From the NCBI GenBank assembly GCA_024761205.1, contig JAMASS010000034.1:1-48564 (forward strand): a stretch of 48,564 bases of DNA, in the 5' to 3' direction. The notes beneath the pieces are model-generated. The model saw only the letters and a program-made list of their open reading frames with translations, was not told the origin of the DNA and ran no database searches. The translations under genes were made by a program, and so were the position numbers. Every line of letters starts with the position of its first letter. The stretch's first letter is position 1. Positions 29,920 through 39,264 of the stretch are shown piece by piece. The stretch comes from Limisphaerales bacterium (lineage in GTDB: Bacteria > Verrucomicrobiota > Verrucomicrobiia > Limisphaerales > AAA164-E04).

Positions 29920-30887
29920 TGATTTGTTCTTCCTTTTCCGTTCTTTTGGAATTGCACGGTGCAATAACCCAGTCCGGTGGAGGCGTCCCCGCCGAATTGG
30001 AATACCGATTCGCCTTTCAGCTTCTCTTCAAACTCTTCGAGCGCCTTTTCCGCCGGACGCCGCCTCACAGTGCTCCTCGGAGTCCGCTCGGCGAAGCCGC
30101 GCACCACACTGTAGAAAAGAGTCTCGCTGGGAACGTTCTCCTGATTGAATAGCCCGCCCTTTACGGCAGTGCCGGTTTCGTCGTCAATACGGACATGCTG
30201 GGCCACCTCGCAAGCGGTTCGGGCGAAAAAACTCATCATGCCGTTGCTCAGGATGACGAGCCGGTCTCCCACTTCCTTCCAAACATCATCGGTCAGCAAG
30301 CCCGCAAGTTGTTTTCCTAGGTCGCCAAACCTCAGATCATTCTCCTCCGCTCCCTCATTTTTCCTCGAAAACGTGTAATCCTCGAGAACCAGCTTGTCTT
30401 CCAGAGCGATCTTCGAGTCTTTTCCCGAAATGAAGATGGCTTGCTCATCGGTGGGTTCGATAAGGTTCTTGATCGACTCGGCGGGCAGCACTCCGTCCCG
30501 GGCGGCGCGGCGCAGGATGAGCGGGCTGGTGATCCAGGCAAAACTGCCTTTGGCCGACCGGACGGGAAACGCCAACAGCTTGGCCTCCGCAAACTGGAGG
30601 GCACCCGCAAACGCAAGCTTGTCGTTGCCAGAGCCGAAGAGCCAATCCCTATGCGTCACCTTCGGGTCGTCGCTGTCCTCGGGCACTTCCAACCTATTCC
30701 CTTGGCCGGACAACTCATTAACGGCCCATTGGTCCGCGAAACTGCCTTTGAGACTTGAAGCCGGAATCACTGGATAATTCGTGTGCCGCTCCCGGATAAC
30801 GGGCTGGTCGATCGCTCCCACGCTGGCGCCCGCCCCGACATGCAGAGGCGTTCGAGTGAAAATGTAAAGGATTTTTGTGGCATTCAT
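29916..30887 (-). CDS. cmr4: Cmr4, backbone RAMP and target-RNA nuclease
   Basis: This 323-residue Cas7-type subunit starts MNATKILYIFTRTPLHVGAG and continues with VIPASSLKGSFADQW, both standard Cmr4 features. Several copies line the crRNA and cut bound RNA every six nucleotides. The catalytic Asp usually lies in the early loop, and D24 in SVGAIDQPV is the likely residue. The open frame begins upstream at 30983, inside cmr3. The ATG at 30887, 31 nt after the cmr3 stop region, gives the family's N-terminus and was chosen. It overlaps cmr5 by four bases. Confidence 0.93.
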   Translation of the reverse strand: MNATKILYIFTRTPLHVGAGASVGAIDQPVIRERHTNYPVIPASSLKGSFADQWAVNELSGQGNRLEVPEDSDDPKVTHRDWLFGSGNDKLAFAGALQFAEAKLLAFPVRSAKGSFAWITSPLILRRAARDGVLPAESIKNLIEPTDEQAIFISGKDSKIALEDKLVLEDYTFSRKNEGAEENDLRFGDLGKQLAGLLTDDVWKEVGDRLVILSNGMMSFFARTACEVAQHVRIDDETGTAVKGGLFNQENVPSETLFYSVVRGFAERTPRSTVRRRPAEKALEEFEEKLKGESVFQFGGDASTGLGYCTVQFQKNGKGRTNQ

Positions 30888-30918
30888 AAGCTGACGATAA
30901 ACGAGATTCGTTCTAATT

Positions 30919-32349
30919 TTATTCTCCTGGACGTTCGCTGAGGGACGAACGAAACCTCCATCCGCCGCATACCCCCAAGCCAAATCCCTTTTCCCCCATC
31001 AGGGTGCTTCGCCTATTTTTGATGATGCGGGGATGTGTTTCTTTGCCATGCCAGTTCAACACGGCAGCCAGGTTTTCAGCATCGCTTGGAGTGTCGGCTT
31101 CAAAGTAATAAACTGCTCCGGCAGGCACCGCCAGATGGGAGGACTTGGCTCCGGAACGACGGATTCCCCGCTCCCCCGCCAGAGGCTCGCCGAGAGACCA
31201 GCCGGTTACGACAATCGGCTTCGGAACCAGCGCGGCCACGAGTTTCGCGCCAATCCCCAACACGTTCCCCGCATCGGTGCCATAGCCTTCCCCGCGATTG
31301 TTCAGTTCGCGCCGCCGCCGCCGCTCCTCGGAACTGACCACGCGCAGCAGGACATCGCCTGTCTTTGCATTAATCCAGTTCGGCAGCCAGCCGCCGGAAT
31401 GTTTTTGGCAGACGGCCGGGCTCTGACGACGGCGGTGTCCGTTCGCGGCAATTCGCGGCCAAATAGCCGGACTGAGCAAAACCCATTTAACAAGATGCTT
31501 TCCATTGCCTTGAGGAAAATCCACCCTTTTGCCAATGGGTAGCGGCGTCGGGTGTTTGATGGCGTTCGATGCAACCATGCAGACTCGACGACGTCCACCC
31601 ACGACGATCGCGGGAAGTTCCGACTTAAGCATCTTGTTCAGCAGAGCCGCCTCGCCATTCCGGGCGGCGGCGAGTTGCCCCAAACACCATTTCTCCTGGA
31701 GACGCAAGTATTGGGCGGAGTAGAACTTCTTTTCTTTGGCTGCCTGTGTCGTCGGATCGATTTCGATGCCGACGGAGTGTTCGACGCTGAAAATATCGGA
31801 ATCGTTGACGCCTTCCTGCTTGCTATCGCTGCCCTGCAAGTAATAGTCGAACTTTTCCCGGGGAAGCCAAGCCTTGGCCCGATCATCCTTGGAAGGGGGA
31901 GACAGGCTGGTCACCGCGTGTTTCAATGGCCTCGGCAGAGTGCTTTCTTCCCAATCCTTGCCGGCCGCGGGCAAAAGACAGGGAGAAAGCGTTTTATCCG
32001 TAAGATCCCGCGGACGCGGAAAATACCATACATGGGATTCTCCTTCCCTCTTCACGGGAAATGGTCCGGCCGAGGTCAGTGAACCGAACCTGCAATAGCG
32101 CCGTTCGTCATGAGCGATCCCGTCAGCAATGATCCGGTGTACATGGTCTCCGTGTCCTTTGGTTTCTTCGGTTTCGATATCAGCTTGCGTCACGGGAAAC
32201 GCCCGGTGCAGCGCAGCGTGCAAGGCGGCGTTGGTGACACTCGGCAACGGCCATGCCGCTCCGTGTCCCGCCAACGATCCTTCGATGGGACGACCGTCCC
32301 GGAAAAACAGCACATCCGTCGGGAGGAGAAGGATTTCAAGGACATTCAT
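30919..32349 (-). CDS. cmr3: Cmr3, crRNA 5'-tag binding RAMP subunit
   Basis: This 476-residue Cas5-group protein begins MNVLEILLLPTDVLFFRDGR, including the FRDGRP motif (16-21) characteristic of Cmr3. The end shows the glycine-rich TLMGEKGFGLGVCGGW segment. Cmr3 pairs with Cmr2 to hold the crRNA 5' tag at the foot of the complex. Its length is at the upper end for the family. The start overlaps the cmr2 stop as ATGA. Confidence 0.92.
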   Translation of the reverse strand: MNVLEILLLPTDVLFFRDGRPIEGSLAGHGAAWPLPSVTNAALHAALHRAFPVTQADIETEETKGHGDHVHRIIADGIAHDERRYCRFGSLTSAGPFPVKREGESHVWYFPRPRDLTDKTLSPCLLPAAGKDWEESTLPRPLKHAVTSLSPPSKDDRAKAWLPREKFDYYLQGSDSKQEGVNDSDIFSVEHSVGIEIDPTTQAAKEKKFYSAQYLRLQEKWCLGQLAAARNGEAALLNKMLKSELPAIVVGGRRRVCMVASNAIKHPTPLPIGKRVDFPQGNGKHLVKWVLLSPAIWPRIAANGHRRRQSPAVCQKHSGGWLPNWINAKTGDVLLRVVSSEERRRRRELNNRGEGYGTDAGNVLGIGAKLVAALVPKPIVVTGWSLGEPLAGERGIRRSGAKSSHLAVPAGAVYYFEADTPSDAENLAAVLNWHGKETHPRIIKNRRSTLMGEKGFGLGVCGGWRFRSSLSERPGE

Positions 32350-35234
32350 ACTTGATTGTTGCGATTGGACGCCGGTTTGTCCGCTTCCCGGGTGCGGTGA
32401 GCGAAAGCGACGGTATGACAGAGCCCGATCAAAGAGGACACCATCCTCTGCGGTGTTTCTTTCTTCGCCCTTGCCTCCGCTTCATCGGAAACTGCCTTTA
32501 CATCGGAAACTGCTCTTAGGTAGTTTTCGGTCTCAGACTTCAGTTCCTCAACGATTTTACTGGAGTAGTTCGGCCCTCGCTGTCTATCAGCCGCTAGCTC
32601 GATCTCGCGCAGCAAAATCCTTTGAGCGATTTCCTCCGAAAACGTTTCAGCGTCTTGGGGTAATTTGCAGCTTCCGCTATCAACGGACAAATACGGTTTC
32701 ACAAATTCGATAATCCGATGCGGGAATTTGGCGCTCACGACATTTTGTTCCAAGAGACACAGTATCTTGGCATAGAGACAAAGACCGCCCTTATCCCACC
32801 GGCCTCCCCAATGATTGATCTCCCCGCTTCGCTTCATCAGCGTGACGGCGAAGGCGCTCCGGCCGTAGCCACCATCTTCGATTTTGCGTTTAGCGCGTTT
32901 TTCCGAGGCCTGCGCCTCGCGAACGACATCCTGCAAGGGCGCCTTGAAATGGGCAATCGCAATGCCCGCCGACGCATCAGCCTTGGGGCCTGGAACGATA
33001 AACGGAATCGGCCGACCGTTGTCGTCCTTTAAATCCAGCCGTTCTAAAAACCCTCGGGCCTCCTCGCACTTGCATCGGACCAACTCATTCTTTGCAGCCA
33101 TTTCCTGATATTTGGAAGGGTGCTTTTCTCTCTCTACATTCTGCAGCCTCTTAGCGTGGCGTTGGAGAAAATCGCCGATGTCGGTATCTCCTCGGAAGGC
33201 TTTCCGCAAGGCCTGGGCGCAGGCCAAAGCAGTGTCGGCGGGAACCATTGCCAGAACATCGTCCCCTCCGGCGTAAATCAGCCGTCCATCAAAGACCTCG
33301 ACGATAGGGCGGGCGCAACGCAACGCGAAATTGGCCAGCGCCTCGCTTAATTGAAGATGATAGCTCGGTGAGAGCGGACGTGCGGTTTCGAGAAATTTCG
33401 CGAAAGCGTCGCGTTCAAAATATGCCAAGGCTCCCTGCCGAACCTGTCCATCGCGGTCATTGTAATCGGCCAATTGGTCCTTGAAAGGCGGCATCTTTTC
33501 GCCACTGACCCATTTCCCGATCTCATCGCCGTCAAAGGCGATTACAGCGAAGTATTTCTCGGAAGGCGGGGCATCCTCTGCCGTTTCGTCATCCCCGCAA
33601 TCCTTGAAGGGATCATGCGCCGCGATTCCCCGAGTGTTAGGCATGGGAAGAAAATGGGAAGGATTTGTGTCAATCGACCACGGCGCGTTCCTGAGGTAAG
33701 CATGATGCCACACTCTTTTGACCAAAGTGGACGCCCCAAGCCAATCGTCGTGTTTGAAAAGGCTTTTCCATGGCGCATCCTTCAGGCGCGCTCTTTCACC
33801 CCAGACTCTTCCACCCGCAACCGCTTCTTCGCAGCCCGTCAGGGCGTCTTTGTTGCAGAATGTCCCGACGTCCCAGCCGCCTTCATTGACCGCCGAAAAG
33901 ACTCTGGTTTGGCGCACGGCATCAAGTTGCCAGCCATTCAAGGTAAGAATGACCGACCAGGCCAGACCGATGTTGTTAAGGTTTGTTTTCGTGCCGTCGG
34001 TGTAAAAACGCTGGTCGCGATGTTCTTTCGGCATCTGCTCGGTCGCCATGCGAATGACTTTCTCAACCCTTTTCTCCGCTTCGCTAACGGGCATCTTGTC
34101 GTCAAATCCTTTGGCTAGGCTCATGGCTTCATCCAATGTTTTCGGCCAAGGCGTGCATTGCCAGGAAAGCGAAAGAAACCTTCCAACCTGCTTTTCGTAC
34201 CGATCCTTTCGTTTGACTTGGATAATGCCTTCTTCGTCGTCGGTTAATCCGGCGGCAGAGCAGGCTTTCCAAACGGCATCGGCAATGCACTCCCACTCCG
34301 CTTCAATGGCTCCGCACGTCGTTTCGGCAAGCGCCTTCGCCCGGTCTTCGGGCACGACAGCGAGAAACACGTTAGGCAGGTTCGGCGTCAGCAATTCGCG
34401 GTCTTTCCAGCCGAGGGTTTCCCATACCTTCTTGCTAGCGTCGCCGATGTAGACCCGATTCCAGAGATCGTCTCTCCAATGAAGGTCGAACAGAGGCTGG
34501 TCGCGCAGGCTAGGAAAAACTACCGCATCCGGGCCGACTTCCTCGGACAGTTTCTTCAGACCGGCAGCCATGAGCCAAGAAAGCAGATAGCTGCCGCTCC
34601 AAAGATCCCGCGTGCTGCGAGCGGCGGCGATGAAATCCTGCACTGGGCCGAGTTGGAACTTTAGGAAGACAGGGCATATTTTTTTATCGCTTTGCACGCA
34701 TCCCCCCAATGCGGCCACCATCTGCATATGCGTCCAGATGGTGTGGTCCGGTATCCGCGTGTCCGCCGGCAGGAAAGCGTAACGGTAGTCCTTATCCACC
34801 GTGAACTTCGGCCAGAGGCGCCAATGAGCGAAAAAGCGGGCCCGCCAGTGCTCCCACTCATCGCTCAGTTTAGCCAGCGAACCCTCCGAAAGCCTGGGCT
34901 GAACAGACTGTTCTCCTTCAAAGCCCTGTTCGACCGAAGCGAATTCCTTGTGGAATTTCAGCTGCCGCCCACCGTTCAGCGGGTGCCGGAAAGTGTTGTG
35001 AATCCCATCGAAGACGCAGCGAATCCCCAAAGATTGCGACTTGGGAAAAGGCAGCCGATCCGCCGCCGCCGCCGTGTGATCGGCAGCCTTGTGATACTTT
35101 CCGACCTCGTCATCACTGAATCCCGCTTGGCGGAACGCCGTGTCGGAACGTTCCCCATGAGTCCGAATATCCAGGCACTTGCTCGGCGGATCGTGCAGAT
35201 AATCCGCAAGCTTGCGTTTCCAATCCGTCGTCAT
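32346..35234 (-). CDS. cmr2: Cmr2 / Cas10, HD and cyclase subunit of the type III-B complex
   Basis: This 962-residue Cas10 has an N-terminal HD region: LADYLHDPPSK with H14-D15, and ADHT with D52-H53. The Cmr2 signature QLGPVQDFIAAARSTRDLWS lies at about 194-213. A first palm segment, FAVIAFDGDEIGKWVSG, is near 562-578. The active palm is RLIYAGGDDVLAMVP, with GGDD at 656-659. Retention of GGDD predicts cyclic-oligoadenylate synthesis from ATP on target-RNA binding. This matches the three CARF genes downstream. The HD residues suggest that single-stranded DNA cleavage may also be kept. It is the first gene of the operon. A short 18-bp duplication occurs near the C-terminus. Confidence 0.96.
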   Translation of the reverse strand: MTTDWKRKLADYLHDPPSKCLDIRTHGERSDTAFRQAGFSDDEVGKYHKAADHTAAAADRLPFPKSQSLGIRCVFDGIHNTFRHPLNGGRQLKFHKEFASVEQGFEGEQSVQPRLSEGSLAKLSDEWEHWRARFFAHWRLWPKFTVDKDYRYAFLPADTRIPDHTIWTHMQMVAALGGCVQSDKKICPVFLKFQLGPVQDFIAAARSTRDLWSGSYLLSWLMAAGLKKLSEEVGPDAVVFPSLRDQPLFDLHWRDDLWNRVYIGDASKKVWETLGWKDRELLTPNLPNVFLAVVPEDRAKALAETTCGAIEAEWECIADAVWKACSAAGLTDDEEGIIQVKRKDRYEKQVGRFLSLSWQCTPWPKTLDEAMSLAKGFDDKMPVSEAEKRVEKVIRMATEQMPKEHRDQRFYTDGTKTNLNNIGLAWSVILTLNGWQLDAVRQTRVFSAVNEGGWDVGTFCNKDALTGCEEAVAGGRVWGERARLKDAPWKSLFKHDDWLGASTLVKRVWHHAYLRNAPWSIDTNPSHFLPMPNTRGIAAHDPFKDCGDDETAEDAPPSEKYFAVIAFDGDEIGKWVSGEKMPPFKDQLADYNDRDGQVRQGALAYFERDAFAKFLETARPLSPSYHLQLSEALANFALRCARPIVEVFDGRLIYAGGDDVLAMVPADTALACAQALRKAFRGDTDIGDFLQRHAKRLQNVEREKHPSKYQEMAAKNELVRCKCEEARGFLERLDLKDDNGRPIPFIVPGPKADASAGIAIAHFKAPLQDVVREAQASEKRAKRKIEDGGYGRSAFAVTLMKRSGEINHWGGRWDKGGLCLYAKILCLLEQNVVSAKFPHRIIEFVKPYLSVDSGSCKLPQDAETFSEEIAQRILLREIELAADRQRGPNYSSKIVEELKSETENYLRAVSDVKAVSDEAEARAKKETPQRMVSSLIGLCHTVAFAHRTREADKPASNRNNQV
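32483..32513. repeat. 18-bp near-tandem duplication in the cmr2 3' end
   Basis: CATCGGAAACTGC occurs at 32483-32495 and again 18 bp later at 32501-32513. In the protein this gives AVSDVK-AVSDEA in the C-terminal tail, in frame and probably neutral. Confidence 0.7.
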
Positions 35235-35886
35235 AGGCCAGCCCCCAGTGCGTCTGGCCCGCCGGGTAAGCCGTTCCGCCAGCCGCTAATCAAAGTTTCA
35301 AAGTTTGTTGATTTCAGGTTGTTTGCGGTTCCCATCCGAGGACTTAATTGAGCAACCCGGGTGCTCTCCTGAAACCGAACGGCAGGGACTCCGCTTCGGA
35401 GGTGAGATTGAGGGCATATCACAACGGCGCTAACTGATTTAGGAGAACATTTTGATTTTTTCATGTCGTTGCTCATTCTGCTGTAACGTCTGCTAGCTCT
35501 CGCAAAATCAACTCGTTGAGAAATTAGTTCCTCGCTAAATATCGGTGTTAACCGGAAAAGAATGTCAATGGCCTGTCCTCCCAATCATCGTTTCTTGAGA
35601 ATCGTCCAGACCGCCTATTCTCTCATCTGCCCCAGGCTTGGCAAGAAGAGATTCAAGACAGTTGCCAAGGCGAGGAGGACCGGGCGCTTACGATGCGTCT
35701 GTTGAAATTTGGAACAGCCTCATACAGCACATATCTCTTGGTGATCCAGCTTCATTGTGGGCTTTGGAAGCGTCCGAGACAAGCGAAACGGGGGACCACG
35801 GGGCTTACCCCCGGTCACTCATGGTTCCTCTCAAGGGCTTTGCTTTACGGCGCGGGCGTTTCCCAGAGTTAATGTTCATGAATTTT
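35235..35886. promoter_or_regulatory. Upstream region of the cas operon, plus an unassigned open frame
   Basis: The cas operon promoter should lie here. A TTGACA on the minus strand at 35568-35563 is the only good -35 I see. The sequence about 17 nt downstream is a poor -10, so the promoter is not fixed. A minus-strand frame (35231-35584) ends in an ATGA overlap with cmr2, but its composition looks non-coding. On the plus strand, 35552-35872 is open for about 106 codons without an early start codon. It contains a plausible peptide (HLPQAWQEEIQDSC region) and may be a gene remnant. Confidence 0.3.
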
Positions 35887-36360
35887 TCACCAGTCTCTTC
35901 GCCGGTCAGTGTTATTCGGATTTAAGCTGATGTGCACTTTCTCAGCGTCGATGTCAGCCACCGATATAATCGGCCAGCCATTGCTTTTTTGGAGTTCACC
36001 CTTTCCCTTCGTCCGTTCGTAGGCCAGCGAAATAAAAAGGCCGCCCAAAACGGACAGCCAATCGTCAACAGCTAATTTAGAAATCTTTACACCATATTTC
36101 CATACGCGCTTTCCTAAGGCTCTTCGGAAATTTCCGGAAGTTCCGCTTCACCACCTGCCGCGATCACTTCGGCAAAAGGATCATCGGCTAAGGAAACGCT
36201 GATTAATAACCGGAAACTCGGTTTCTCTCTGGAAAAATCACCGAAAACAGCAACGTTCAGGGATCAAATCAAAGCCAAAAGTAACACGTCGATTTCTGCC
36301 CCAGATGACCCCAACGTTCATTAACGGTTTCTTCCAACCAATGTCGATATCGATAAGCTC
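35887..36360 (-). pseudogene. Frameshifted coding remnant, unidentified
   Basis: Three successive minus-strand frames each read like protein. Near 36350-36250 is ELIDIDIGWKKPLMN followed by GFDLIPE. At about 36260-36114 is VAVFGDFSREKPSFRLLIS, ending in SEEP and a stop. From about 36130 to the stop at 35887 is KRVWKYGVKISKLAVDDW, then SNGWPIISVADIDAEKVHIS. None begins with an ATG and adjacent frames overlap. The simplest reading is one gene broken by at least two frameshifts, or two decayed neighbours. I do not recognise the family. The evidence is by eye only. Confidence 0.35.
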
Positions 36361-36442
36361 CTGTCGGCGATATTAGGATCAACAAGACCGCTAGGGGGGA
36401 AAGCGGGTTCTTGACGCCCGGACCGCCGGGGGGCGGTGTCTG

Positions 36443-37478
36443 ATGTCTTTGGCGTGGCCAGCCAGAGCTTGCCTGAGTCCGCAAAACCGCCGGGAACTGG
36501 CGCACGCGAAGATTTTTGAAGGAAAGGACCCGGATGGATCCAATAGGCATCTACTCGCAAGCCTCCCGGTCCCGTATAGGATTAAGCGGGAATGGCTCGA
36601 TGCCTCGGATGTTAGGGACACAGGGAGCGTGGAAAAATCCCTCACGAGGTTTTTGGGCACTGGCTGGGCCACGGAAATAGAAATCTTTCCCCAGGCATCG
36701 CCAAAGACCCGGGCCTTTGGCGATGCCACCGCTGCCCAAATCACGTGGTTGTATCACCTACAAAGAAGATCTCAAGTGAAATGCTTGTGGCAAAATACTC
36801 GCCGAATTCCGTTGGGAAGGCGATTTTTTTCATTGAGACCCCTAAGCATGTCGGCGGCAAGGCACATCCTGCGAGTCTTGGCCGAATGCTTGATTCGATT
36901 CGTGGTCGTGGAGTCCTGGCGCAGGCCAGGATGGCGGGCGTCTGCTTCTGGCTAAATCCTGCTCCTCTGCTCATCGGCATGACTTAAGATACGGTCGGAT
37001 CGATGATGCCGGGTTTGCCCTCCACCATGAGCTCGAACGCCCCCGCCACGGAGGGCATGCGATGATGTTGGATGCAGAATTTGAAGGCGAACGAATGGCA
37101 ACTGGGGGAAACACCGCGCAAGAAGAGAGAGCGGTGAACAAAGCGGCCGCTGAAATTCTGTATTCCCTCCGCAGCACTCAATAGTTTCATCACGGGAAAG
37201 GGGCCGTTTTTCAAGGAACTTGGCATTGTCCGATTTGCGCGAACCAAGGCGGTTCACCCCGGACCGGTTGCGGGATAATCCCAGCACGCCGCCAAGAGGC
37301 AACCGATGCAATTGAATACATCAAGAGGCGCTTGGCGGGGCCAGAGGCGCGCCAGCGTCTTCGTTTTTCCACCAAAGGGCGGGAGGTTAGTTTGACGATC
37401 TCTGATCGCTTTTTCTGGGATAAAGACCTAGCCCCGGGCCTTGCCCCCTTCAATCCTCTGAGAGTCTCCCCAGCGTGA
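36443..37478 (+). pseudogene. Probable broken gene with several frameshifts, unidentified
   Basis: Protein-like segments follow one another on the plus strand in changing frames. 36443 to about 36745 contains KIFEGKDPDGSNRHLLAS and GTGWATEIEIFPQASPK. 36745-36987 contains KAIFFIETPKHVGGKAHPA. About 36985-37183 contains YGRIDDAGFALHHELERPR and NKAAAEILYSLRSTQ. About 37185-37278 contains FFKELGIVRFARTKAVHPG. About 37272-37478 contains ATDAIEYIKRRLAGPEARQ and ISDRFFWDKDLAPG, then a stop. Together they would form one protein of roughly 340 residues. No family is recognised. The minus-strand frames over the same DNA look less protein-like. Confidence 0.35.
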
Positions 37479-38360
37479 CTGCCGCTGGGCTTTTGTCATC
37501 GGACTCCTTGGGCCTTGGGTTGTCTCCGCCAATAGCGGATGCCGCGATTGCAGCGGCCAATTGATTTGATCCTCGCAAATCTCCTCCGCCTGCTTGACCG
37601 GGCGTGTATATCGCCAGAGAACCTCACCCCAGCAAAACCAGGGAAGAATCCTCCGAATCCAAACTGTTCCACTAACGGCATCTTCTCTGCCTTAGAAAAC
37701 ATCCCTTTCCCTAGTGAGGGCGGCCAGCGCTCCTGACTCTTGCGGGCACCTAACAAAACCGAACCAGGACAAGACTCTCGTGGGAACGAGGCCAGCGCCT
37801 TCCCCCGCAGAGCTGGAATTTTTCTGATGTTCTAGGGAATCTCTGAAGAAACCGATCTGTTGAGGAGATCATGTGCCAACCATTCTCCCGGAGTGCCAAG
37901 CCATGCGGCAAAGACATTCTCGGGCCTTGAGTGCGAGAGCAAGAAGCCCAGGAAGCACCGCGAGCGCTTTCTGGAAAAATGGACAAGCTCATTCCTGGAC
38001 TCGTCTTGAAGCGCACATCGCCCCCGATCCATCCCAGGGAGGGAAAGGCCAACAACCCTAGCCCTTGTCGGTCATGTTGCGCGCGCCTTATATGCAACTA
38101 TTCCACAACCTCAGCACCCCCGAGGCAAGTTGAAGCTGGTCTGGACCTTACTTTTGAGCGTGTGTTCCAAGTCTGCTGCTTGGACGCCCTTCCGTTCCTG
38201 CGAAAAATCTTACCTCCCTTAGATTCTTCCGCATACTGAGGCTGCGCCAGTGGCGAGCGGCTAGCTTGTCGAGAATGCCTTCCTATTCTTCTAGCTTGTC
38301 TTTGGCAGTTCGCACTTCCATCTTCTTGGTTCTAGCACTCAAGTCAAAACAAGTCAGATA
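37479..38360. other. Gene-free or decayed stretch upstream of aroE
   Basis: No confident gene is present. Short frames are open on both strands. The minus-strand one at about 37430-37700 contains YTRPVKQAEEICEDQINW. None has a convincing start, ribosome site or family resemblance. No RNA gene, insertion sequence or terminator was recognised. The aroE promoter should lie within the last 150 nt, but no clear -35/-10 pair is visible. Confidence 0.3.
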
Positions 38361-39218
38361 ATGGGAAAAGTTTGGAATTTTAAGCAGGAATTAACCGGTG
38401 CCTTTGGGAAACCAATTGCGGAGAATCCAACACAGTACATGATCGAAGCCGCTTTTCGGTATCACGGGCTGGAATGGCGGTATCTATCATTGGAGGTCGA
38501 TCCAAGCGGCCTCGAGGATGCCGTGAAAGGGGCGAGGGTGATGGGCTTTCGTGGGTTCAACTGTACGATTCCCCACAAAGTGGCGGTCATTGAGTATCTC
38601 GACGGGCTTGGTGAGTCGGCAGAGCTAATGGAGGCGGTAAACTGTGTGGTTCGACGAGAGGATAAACTCATCGGCGAAAATACGGACGGAAAAGGGTTTG
38701 TTCAGTCTTTGAAAGAACTCAGAGAACCGGTAGGGTCTGACGTGGTGATTCTTGGAGCCGGCGGCGCGGCGAGAGCAATCAGTGTAGAGATGGCTCTGAT
38801 GGGCGCCACCCGAATTACGATCGTCAACCGCAGTCAGGAACGGGGGGAACCGCTCGTCGATTTGCTATCGTCTCGGGTGAAAGTTGCGACGGACTTTGTT
38901 CCCTGGACAGGAGATTTCAAAGTGCCGGAAACCACGAATATTCTCATCAATGCGACTTCCATCGGGCTGTTTCCGGACGTCGATGCGCGGGTGGCGTTAG
39001 ACGAATCCACACTGAGATCGAATCTGGTGGTTGCCGACGTGATTCCGAATCCGCCGAGCACTCGCCTGATCCAAGCCGCACGGGAAGCGGGCTGTCAAGT
39101 GATTGACGGTAAAAGGATGCTGGTGAACCAGGGCGTTCTCGGTTTCAAATATTGGACTGGCGTTGATGCCAACCCCGCGGTGATGCACAAGGCTTTAGGC
39201 GAGGTCTTTGATGAATAG
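38361..39218 (+). CDS. aroE: Shikimate dehydrogenase family protein (AroE-like)
   Basis: This 285-residue protein covers the whole AroE fold. The catalytic lysine is K73 in GFNCTIPHKVAVIEYL. N94 and D109 lie in EAVNCVV and GENTDGKGF. The NADP-binding loop is LGAGGAARA (131-139), followed by the phosphate-binding stretch VNRSQER. The C-terminal VNQGVLGFKYWTG is the usual final helix region. AroE reduces 3-dehydroshikimate to shikimate in aromatic amino acid synthesis. Unusually, the N-terminal substrate motif reads GKPIAENPTQ instead of the common GxPIxHSxSP, so both shikimate-contacting serines are missing. It may be a lineage variant or act on a related substrate. It is not part of an operon here. 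No strong ribosome site precedes the ATG. Confidence 0.92.
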   Translation: MGKVWNFKQELTGAFGKPIAENPTQYMIEAAFRYHGLEWRYLSLEVDPSGLEDAVKGARVMGFRGFNCTIPHKVAVIEYLDGLGESAELMEAVNCVVRREDKLIGENTDGKGFVQSLKELREPVGSDVVILGAGGAARAISVEMALMGATRITIVNRSQERGEPLVDLLSSRVKVATDFVPWTGDFKVPETTNILINATSIGLFPDVDARVALDESTLRSNLVVADVIPNPPSTRLIQAAREAGCQVIDGKRMLVNQGVLGFKYWTGVDANPAVMHKALGEVFDE

Positions 39219-39264
39219 CTATTAGCCGAGTTTCGGTGATGGATGTTGACAGTAGGTTAGTGAA

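Noticed and set aside
35231-35584. Minus-strand frame of 117 codons ending in an ATGA overlap with cmr2
   Set aside because: Despite the overlap, the composition is low in protein-like pattern and there is no ribosome site or family resemblance. It lies where the operon promoter should be.
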